Assembly (NCBI GenBank): GCA_009885415.1
Contig: VFKU01000852.1
Span: 1-5,738, forward strand
DNA length: 5,738 nt
Source of the DNA: Rhodothermota bacterium
GTDB lineage: Bacteria; Hydrogenedentota; Hydrogenedentia; Hydrogenedentales; GCA-2746185
Direction of reading: 5' to 3'
Both the position numbers and the translations under genes were made by a program. The stretch's first letter is position 1. Each line of letters opens with the position of its first letter. Below the pieces are notes generated by a model that was given only the letters and a program-made list of their open reading frames with translations, had not been told where the DNA came from and ran no database searches. Of this stretch, positions 1-4,086 are shown one piece after another.

Positions 1-740
1 CCCATGAGATAGCGCGGCGCGGTGGCGGGTAGGCGCGGCGCGACCCACTCGACGGCGCGGAGCATGTCGTCCTTGCTCTCCCCCACGCTGACGCCGCCGA
101 TGGCGTAGCCGGGGAAGCCGAGGGCGACGGTGGCGTCGGCGCTTTCGATGCGAAGGTCTTCGAAGATGCTGCCCTGGACGATACCGAAGAGTTCCTGGCG
201 GCCGTCGCGGGTCTGCTCCCAGCGTTGCTTGCAGCGATCGGCCCAGCGCAGGGTCATCCGCATGGATTTGGCGGCGGTCTCGTGGTCGACGGGGTAGCGG
301 GTGCATTCGTCGAAGCACATGGCGATGTCAGCGCCGATGGTGCGCTGGACATCGATCGCTTTTTCGGGCGACATGAAATGGCGTGAGCCGTCGAGGTGAC
401 TCTGGAATTCGGCGCCTTCTTCGGTGATTTTGTTGAAACCGGAGAGGCTAAAAATTTGGAAGCCCCCGGAGTCGGTGAGGAGGGGGCGGTCCCATTGCAT
501 GAATTTGTGGAGGCCGCCGGCGCGTTCGATGATGTCCATGCCGGGGCGGAGGTAGAGGTGGTAGGCGTTGGCGAGGATGATCTGCGCGCCGATGCCAGGG
601 AGGTCTTGGGTGTTCATGGCCTTGACGGCGCCGTGGGTGCCGACGGGCATGAAGATGGGGGTGAGGACTTCGCCGTGGGGCAGGGTGAGCCGACCAGCGC
701 GGGCGCCGGTGGGGTCGGTGGCTTGGAGGGTGAAGTCCAT
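1..740 (-). CDS. tgt: Queuine tRNA-ribosyltransferase (tRNA-guanine transglycosylase), 3' end cut off by the window
   Basis: Bacterial Tgt swaps guanine at wobble position 34 of tRNAs with GUN anticodons (Asp, Asn, His, Tyr) for preQ1, a step of queuosine synthesis in the cytosol. I translated it by hand from the ATG at 740-738; 246 complete codons are visible of about 375 usual for the family. Visible hallmarks are FMPVGT (residues 30-35), the active-site TDSGGFQ (89-95, base-recognition Asp90), MCFDEC (141-146, Asp144 in the substrate pocket), GIVQGS (186-191) and the substrate-loop motif GGVSVGE (215-221). The nucleophilic Asp and the CxCxxC...H zinc site would lie past the window edge, so completeness cannot be judged. 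The start matches the usual family N-terminus. No Shine-Dalgarno sequence precedes it; the 60 nt upstream on the coding strand are C/T-rich. It is separated from mnmE by a 451-bp gap and so probably has its own promoter. Confidence 0.97.
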   Translation of the reverse strand, partial: MDFTLQATDPTGARAGRLTLPHGEVLTPIFMPVGTHGAVKAMNTQDLPGIGAQIILANAYHLYLRPGMDIIERAGGLHKFMQWDRPLLTDSGGFQIFSLSGFNKITEEGAEFQSHLDGSRHFMSPEKAIDVQRTIGADIAMCFDECTRYPVDHETAAKSMRMTLRWADRCKQRWEQTRDGRQELFGIVQGSIFEDLRIESADATVALGFPGYAIGGVSVGESKDDMLRAVEWVAPRLPATAPRYLM

Positions 741-948
741 AGTGTTAGTCGGGGCTGTTGCAGTGCGCGGGAAGGGAGCGATGGGAGTTAGGGGAAGAAT
801 AGGAAGTATGGGACAACCGGAAAGCACGCGGCCGAAGCGGTGAAGTGGATCGCGGCAGCCGGCGCGGAATGGTTAGTGAAACAATGGGTGAATCGATTCG
901 AGTCATGTAAAATTGCCGGTTGCGAAACAAGGTTATTTATTGTTTTAA

Positions 949-976
949 TTGTTTTTATTGACTTTTGCTTTATCTA
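949..976 (+). promoter_or_regulatory. Weak candidate plus-strand promoter in the AT-rich island
   Basis: TTGTTT (949-954) and TATCTA (971-976) are 16 bp apart inside the AT-rich island. The match to the sigma-70 consensus is only partial (the -10 keeps TAT in its first three positions), and AT-rich DNA gives such pairs by chance. The call rests mainly on position: a transcript starting near 983 would run through two hairpins and end at the terminator at 1034-1073. Confidence 0.2.
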
Positions 977-1003
977 GCCTTCGGTGGTAAAGTTTTGTTG
1001 GTC

Positions 1004-1021
1004 AACGCCGAATGTGGCGTT
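1004..1021. repeat. Perfect 6-bp inverted repeat (hairpin)
   Basis: AACGCC (1004-1009) and GGCGTT (1016-1021) are perfect complements around the 6-nt spacer GAATGT. It can form a hairpin on either strand and lies just before the terminator-like stem at 1034. Confidence 0.5.
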
Positions 1022-1033
1022 TCTCCTTCCGCG

Positions 1034-1073
1034 GGGGCCCGGGATACCTCAGTCTCGGGTCCCTAATTTTTTT
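1034..1073 (+). terminator. Rho-independent terminator reading along the plus strand
   Basis: GGG (1035-1037) pairs with CCC (1061-1063), and CCCGGGA (1038-1044) pairs with TCTCGGG (1053-1059) with one G-T wobble. T1060 is a single bulge and the loop is 8 nt (1045-1052). The stem is followed by TAA and seven Ts (1067-1073), the usual U-tract. The orientation is opposite to both flanking genes: on the minus strand no U-tract follows the stem. It could end a plus-strand RNA or keep antisense transcription out of mnmE. Confidence 0.55.
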
Positions 1074-1084
1074 GTGCGACGCCT

Positions 1085-1097
1085 TCGGTGTCACCGA
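1085..1097. repeat. Short palindrome TCGGTG-T-CACCGA
   Basis: Two perfect 6-bp arms flank a single central base. This could be a symmetric protein-binding site or one arm of a dispersed repeat; it is too short to decide and carries no recognised operator consensus. Confidence 0.3.
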
Positions 1098-1154
1098 CTC
1101 CTTACTTTTGCCCGGGTTCTCAGTCTCTTTCCTTGTTCTCTTGACTCGCTGCCG

Positions 1155-1179
1155 GCAGGCATGGGCGGGTCGCCCCTGC
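1155..1179. repeat. Stem-loop just downstream of the mnmE stop
   Basis: The outer arms GCAGG (1155-1159) and CCTGC (1175-1179) enclose an inner stem GGCG (1164-1167)/CGCC (1171-1174) with a 3-nt loop; CATG (1160-1163) bulges on one side. It begins 12 nt after the mnmE stop codon in the mnmE direction and could stabilise the mRNA 3' end. No U-tract follows on that strand, so it is not a standard intrinsic terminator. Its compact GC-rich form resembles REP-type dispersed palindromes. Confidence 0.4.
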
Positions 1180-1191
1180 TACGGACTTTTC

Positions 1192-2577
1192 CTATTTTCC
1201 TATGCAGAAAGCTCCGAAGATGTGTTCGAGGATTTCGTCGGGGGTGGTTTCTCCGGTGATTTCTCCTAGGGCTGAGAGGGCCTCGTCGAGTTCTAGGCCG
1301 AGGAATTCGGGTGATTGGTCGAGGCTGGATTCTACCCGGTGCAGGGCCTCTAGTGCGCGGCGGAGGCTGTCTTTTTGGTGGGCGCGGGTAATGAGCGCCT
1401 GGTCGGGGGCGATGGAGGTTTCGCCGAGGAGGATTTTTCCGACGGCGGCTTCGAGTTCGCGGAGGCCTTGGCCGGTGAGGGCGGAGACTTTGGTGGTGGC
1501 GGCGAAGGGGGTTTTCGCGAGGTCGATGGTGCGGCGGGACGCCGCGTCCACTTTGTTGATGACCAGCGCGAGCGGGACGCCGGTCTTGGAGAGTTCGTTG
1601 GCCAAAATCTGATCGTCTTCTACGGTGCCGGTTTCGGCGTCTACTACGAAAAGGATGAGCGCGGCTTCGTGGAGGGCTTCGCGGGCGCGTTCGACGCCTA
1701 TTTTTTCGACTTCGTCTTCGGTATCTCGCAGGCCGGCCATATCGGTGAGGCGGACGCTGATGCCGCCGATGAGGATGGACTCGTGCAGGAGATCGCGGGT
1801 GGTGCCGGGGCGCGGCGTGACGATGGCGCGGGACTCGCGGAGGAGCGCGTTGAAAAGGCTGGACTTTCCGACGTTGGGCCGGCCGGCGATGACGACGGCG
1901 GCGCCTTCGCGAAGAAGTCGTCCGGCGTCGGCGGTGGCGAGAAGTTTTTCCATGCGCTCGCGCGCGTCGGCGACGGCGCGGCGCAGTTCGGGCGTGATCT
2001 CGCTGGGTACGTCTTGATCGGGGAAGTCGATCGCAGCTTCGACGTGGGCCTTGGCGAGGACTACGGATTCGCGGAGCGAGTGCAGCTCTTTGGAAAGGAC
2101 GCCGCGCGAGGCGGCGGAGGCGGCGGCGAGTGCGGCGCGGCCCTGAGCGCGGATGCGATCAATGACGGCCTCGGCCTGCACGAGATCGATGCGGCCGTTC
2201 ATAAAAGCGCGGCGCGTGAATTCCCCGGGTCCGGCGAGTCGGGCGCCTTCGCGCAGAACAAGATCGAGGATGGCGTGCAGGGGCGCTGCGCCGCCGTGAC
2301 CGTTAATCTCGACTACGTCTTCGCGGGTGTAGCTATGCGGCGCGCGCATGACGTGAACGAGGACCTCGTCGATCGCGACGCCGCCGTCGCGGATTTCGCC
2401 GTAGTAGATTTGGCGAGTGCCGTCGTCGAGGCGGCGTCCGGCGGGTGAAAAGAAAAGCCGTCCCGCGATGGGGACGGCCTCAGGTCCGCTGATACGGACG
2501 ATGCCAATCCCCCCTTCGCCGGGGGGAGTGGCAATCGCCGCGATGGTGTCGTCACTCGTCTTCGGTGTTGGTGTCAC
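1192..2577 (-). CDS. mnmE: tRNA uridine-5-carboxymethylaminomethyl(34) synthesis GTPase MnmE (TrmE)
   Basis: MnmE works with MnmG to install (carboxymethyl)aminomethyl groups at C5 of wobble U34 in certain tRNAs, using folate, FAD and GTP hydrolysis. The 461 residues match the family length. The N-terminal folate-binding domain (about 1-125) carries ATPPGEGGIGIVRISG (16-31) and leads into GEFTRRAFMNGRIDLVQAEA (118-137); a helical domain follows. The inserted G domain has P-loop GRPNVGKS (232-239), PGTTRD (257-262, G2), DMAG (279-282, G3; usually DTAG), NKVD (341-344, G4) and SAL (365-367, G5). The C-terminus is the hallmark CIGK with Cys458. The start codon is GTG at 2577-2575; it fits the family N-terminus and no other standard start lies nearby in frame. 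It overlaps the end of jag by 26 bp with only a weak purine-rich AAAGAGAAAAAAG upstream, so translation is probably coupled to jag. The usual partner mnmG does not follow; the next gene is tgt after a gap. Confidence 0.98.
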   Translation of the reverse strand: MTPTPKTSDDTIAAIATPPGEGGIGIVRISGPEAVPIAGRLFFSPAGRRLDDGTRQIYYGEIRDGGVAIDEVLVHVMRAPHSYTREDVVEINGHGGAAPLHAILDLVLREGARLAGPGEFTRRAFMNGRIDLVQAEAVIDRIRAQGRAALAAASAASRGVLSKELHSLRESVVLAKAHVEAAIDFPDQDVPSEITPELRRAVADARERMEKLLATADAGRLLREGAAVVIAGRPNVGKSSLFNALLRESRAIVTPRPGTTRDLLHESILIGGISVRLTDMAGLRDTEDEVEKIGVERAREALHEAALILFVVDAETGTVEDDQILANELSKTGVPLALVINKVDAASRRTIDLAKTPFAATTKVSALTGQGLRELEAAVGKILLGETSIAPDQALITRAHQKDSLRRALEALHRVESSLDQSPEFLGLELDEALSALGEITGETTPDEILEHIFGAFCIGK

Positions 2578-3529
2578 TGTCGGCGTCTTTTTTCTCTTTG
2601 GCTCCCGCTTCCTCGTCGTCGCCGTCTTCGTAACGCTTGAAATCGGGATCGTTGTCGAACTCGTCCGGCTCGAAGCCGGGCGTGGAGTTGTCGGAGGGAT
2701 CGTCGGGCGCGTCTTCGGCGGTCTGTGCGGCCTTGGCGCCGGACTCGTCGGCCGGAGCGATCACGACGCGGCGGTGCAGGCTATTTCCGAGGCTGAAGGT
2801 GCGCACCTCGGGGTCCTTCTCGAGCGCGAGGTGAACGATACGGCGTTCCTGTGGGTCGAGGGGCTTGAGTCGGAGTGCGCGTCCGCCGGTCTTGACCTTG
2901 TCGGCCATCTTGTGCGCCATGTCTTCGAGCTGTTCCTTGCGGCGCTTGCGGTAGCCTTCGATGTCGATGATGATGCGGTCGACGGTGTCTTTTTCATCGC
3001 CGCTGACGAAGATGCGGTTGATGAGAAACTGAATGGCCTCGAGATTTTTGCCTTTGCGGCCGATGAGCATTCCACCGTGTTCGGTCTTCACTTCGAGCAC
3101 GATGTTATCGTCTTCATTGAGCACGCTGCCGACTTCGCCGGGCATGCCCATTTTTTCAAGAATCTCGGCGAGGAGCGCCGCGGCGGTCTTGCCGAGCGCG
3201 TCGGCGGCTTCGCGGTCGACCGGCGTGGCGCGTTCGCGACGCGGAGGACGGGGCGTCGACGGCGCTTGCGGGGCGCGATTTTCGCGGCGCGGTCCGCGAT
3301 CTCCGCGGTCGCCGCGATCATTGCCTTGGGGACGTCCGCCGCGATCAGCGCGTGGAGGACGATTGTCGTTGCGGGGTCCGCGGCCTTCGCCGCGCGGGCC
3401 GCGGTTTTCACCGCGGTTCTCGCCACGGTTCTCGCGGCCTTGGGGCCGATCGCCGCCGCGCGGAGGACGCGGGCCGCGATCGCGATCTTGATCCCGGCCG
3501 ATCTTGCCGCGGGGGACGTGGGGCGGCAT
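2552..3529 (-). CDS. jag: Jag/KhpB C-terminal part: disordered RG-rich linker, KH and R3H domains (separate frame from the N-terminal part)
   Basis: From the in-frame ATG at 3529 this frame gives 325 residues. Residues about 7-105 are a low-complexity Arg/Gly/Asp/Asn/Pro segment with RGEN and DRG repeats. A KH domain follows (about 115-175) with the RNA-binding GRKG loop at 157-160. An R3H domain (about 185-260) has R229-xxx-H233 inside PLDPQERRIVHLAL. The C-terminus (about 261-325) is strongly acidic. Jag/KhpB/EloR binds RNA, in Firmicutes together with KhpA, and affects cell elongation and division. The frame is +1 relative to the Jag_N part and stays open upstream to about 3735, so ATG 3529 need not be the true start; GGCGGAG lies 12 nt before it, a weak and distant ribosome site. 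Most likely this is the body of one protein of about 465 residues interrupted by a one-base insertion or sequencing error. Separate translation or frameshifting remains possible. It overlaps mnmE by 26 bp. Confidence 0.9.
   Translation of the reverse strand: MPPHVPRGKIGRDQDRDRGPRPPRGGDRPQGRENRGENRGENRGPRGEGRGPRNDNRPPRADRGGRPQGNDRGDRGDRGPRRENRAPQAPSTPRPPRRERATPVDREAADALGKTAAALLAEILEKMGMPGEVGSVLNEDDNIVLEVKTEHGGMLIGRKGKNLEAIQFLINRIFVSGDEKDTVDRIIIDIEGYRKRRKEQLEDMAHKMADKVKTGGRALRLKPLDPQERRIVHLALEKDPEVRTFSLGNSLHRRVVIAPADESGAKAAQTAEDAPDDPSDNSTPGFEPDEFDNDPDFKRYEDGDDEEAGAKEKKDADSDTNTEDE
3294..3320 (-). repeat. Three 9-bp tandem units in the jag linker (DRG repeats)
   Basis: On the plus strand ccgcgatct, ccgcggtcg and ccgcgatca follow head to tail; on the coding strand they give repeats of Asp-Arg-Gly. 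They are in frame with KH/R3H and have a multiple-of-three unit, so expansion or loss changes linker length without breaking the frame. Confidence 0.7.
3399..3434 (-). repeat. Three 12-bp tandem units in the jag linker (RGEN repeats)
   Basis: ccgcggttttca (3399-3410), ccgcggttctcg (3411-3422) and ccacggttctcg (3423-3434) are near-identical and encode repeated Arg-Gly-Glu-Asn in the KH/R3H frame. The shifted frame ends inside the first of these units (TGA at 3410-3408). Confidence 0.75.
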
Positions 3530-3950
3530 TGCCGGGTTCGGCTCCGCCGGCTGCGGGGCGCGGCTGACGCGCGATGGGGCCGGCGGGGCGGACCATGTGG
3601 GGCTGGGCGCGTTGCGGCGCGGCGGGTTGGCCGCCTTGTTGGCCGGGCCGGCCTTTGGGTCCGCGGCGTCGCGTCGTTGTGCGCGCAGGCTGGCGGCTGA
3701 GCTCGAGGTGGGTTTCGACGCCGGCCTTGTTGCCTATGTTGTCGTCGACGTATTCCTCGACGTGGCCGTCTCCGGCGAGGTGTGCGGCCTTGACGCGGAC
3801 GTGGACGTCGCGTTGGCCGAGGCCAAGAAAGCCTTTACTGCCTTCGTCCAGGATTTCAATCTGGACTTGGTCCAGATCGCAGCCGAGCTGGTCGAGCGCC
3901 ATTTGAATGGCTTCCTTGCGTGACTTCGCGCTGGTGTCTACGATTCTCAT
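3408..3950 (-). CDS. jag: Jag/KhpB N-terminal part: Jag_N domain plus Arg/Pro-rich tail, cut off by a frame change
   Basis: The ATG at 3950 follows a good Shine-Dalgarno sequence and matches the family start. Residues 1-54 form the Jag_N domain: an N-terminal segment with AKSRKEAIQMALDQLG (8-23), then IEILDEGSKGFLGLGQR (31-47), the signature that links Jag proteins to YidC partners and the membrane. From about residue 85 the sequence is low-complexity, rich in R, P, Q, G and A. The frame ends at a TGA at 3410-3408, inside the RGEN repeats of the other frame, and by itself gives a 180-residue protein without RNA-binding domains. The KH and R3H domains are encoded in the +1 frame immediately downstream. 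Dropping one C near 3511-3515 joins the two into a normal Jag architecture. I read this as the 5' part of a frameshifted jag. Whether the shift is real, programmed or an assembly error cannot be told from one sequence. Confidence 0.85.
   Translation of the reverse strand: MRIVDTSAKSRKEAIQMALDQLGCDLDQVQIEILDEGSKGFLGLGQRDVHVRVKAAHLAGDGHVEEYVDDNIGNKAGVETHLELSRQPARTTTRRRGPKGRPGQQGGQPAAPQRAQPHMVRPAGPIARQPRPAAGGAEPGNAAPRPPRQDRPGSRSRSRPASSARRRSAPRPREPWREPR
3511..3523 (-). other. Probable frameshift site in jag (C5 and C4 runs on the coding strand)
   Basis: The coding strand has CCCC (3523-3520) and CCCCC (3515-3511). Deleting one C from the C5 run turns AAPRPPRQDR into AAPRPRGKIGRDQDR, moving smoothly from the Jag_N frame into the KH/R3H frame and giving one 465-residue protein. 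The C5 run is the most economical site, but any single-base change between about 3410 and 3735, where both frames are open, would also restore one frame. Confidence 0.55.
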
Positions 3951-3957
3951 TCAGTTT

Positions 3958-3964
3958 CTTCCTT
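3958..3964 (-). promoter_or_regulatory. Shine-Dalgarno sequence of jag
   Basis: AAGGAAG on the coding strand sits 7 nt before the ATG at 3950, good spacing, and fixes the start of the Jag_N part. It contrasts with tgt, which has no such site. Confidence 0.75.
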
Positions 3965-3966
3965 CT

Positions 3967-3995
3967 GCGTCCCCGGCGTTTTCCGGCCGGGGCGC
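3967..3995. repeat. Hairpin in the yidC-jag spacer, just upstream of the jag ribosome site
   Basis: CCCCGG (3971-3976) pairs with CCGGGG (3987-3992) around a 10-nt loop, and flanking GCG (3967-3969)/CGC (3993-3995) extends the stem with T3970 as a bulge. In the transcribed direction it ends 2 nt before the jag Shine-Dalgarno region, so it might influence jag translation or mark mRNA processing. No U-tract follows. Confidence 0.35.
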
Positions 3996-4059
3996 CGTGT
4001 GGGCCGGCGATGTCCAATGCCGCGAGGGCGCGCGCCGAATGGGGCGGCCTGCGGATTCG

Positions 4060-4086
4060 GGGCCCAGATGGGGCCCTCTATTTTTT
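4060..4086 (+). terminator. Terminator-like hairpin at the yidC 3' end, with U-tract only in the antisense direction
   Basis: GGGCCC (4060-4065) and GGGCCC (4071-4076) form a 6-bp stem with a 5-nt loop directly after the yidC stop. On the plus strand it is followed by TCTA and six Ts (4081-4086), which resembles an intrinsic terminator for transcription antisense to yidC. Those Ts also encode the Lys codons at the YidC C-terminus, so the tract may be coincidental. In the yidC direction the hairpin lacks a U-tract, which fits read-through into jag. Confidence 0.35.

Larger units (their letters stand above)
983..1073 (+). ncRNA. Candidate small RNA ending in an intrinsic terminator (speculative)
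   Basis: About 90 nt on the plus strand, between a weak promoter-like pair and a clear terminator hairpin, hold a perfect 6-bp hairpin (1004-1021) followed by the terminator stem. No plus-strand gene nearby needs this terminator, so an independent short RNA would explain it. I recognise no known RNA family, such as 4.5S, 6S or a riboswitch. The block could instead be a copy of a dispersed palindromic intergenic repeat that is not transcribed. Confidence 0.22.
741..1191. other. Non-coding gap between mnmE and tgt
   Basis: I found no credible gene in these 451 bp. Plus-strand reading frames starting at 984 and 1012 run into the antisense of mnmE, resemble no family I know and have no ribosome binding site. 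The part next to tgt (741-900) is purine-rich on the plus strand, so it is a C/T-rich leader on the tgt strand. About 905-976 is a sharply AT-rich island in otherwise GC-rich DNA, the most likely place for promoters. From 1004 to 1179 several inverted repeats follow each other, one of them a good plus-strand intrinsic terminator. The tgt promoter must lie in this gap, but no convincing -35/-10 pair stands out on the minus strand. Confidence 0.7.

Noticed and set aside
905..985. A minus-strand sigma-70 promoter for tgt in the AT-rich island
   Set aside because: Several TTGTTT-like and TAAATA-like words occur, but no pair with 16-18 bp spacing matches well, and any choice would be arbitrary in such AT-rich DNA.
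984..1269. Two overlapping plus-strand small frames (starts 984 and 1012) in the mnmE-tgt gap
   Set aside because: They cross the inverted repeats and terminator, run into the antisense of mnmE, and lack a ribosome site and a family resemblance.
3294..3434. Regular short repeats that could suggest a CRISPR array
   Set aside because: The units are 9 and 12 bp, directly adjacent without spacers, and encode RGEN/DRG in frame with the KH/R3H domains; they are protein-coding microrepeats.
2417..3700. Long plus-strand open frame of 427 codons opposite mnmE and jag
   Set aside because: It is the antisense of well-recognised genes in GC-rich DNA, where such frames stay open by codon bias. The translation is low-complexity Ala/Gly/Arg/Val with no recognisable domain.
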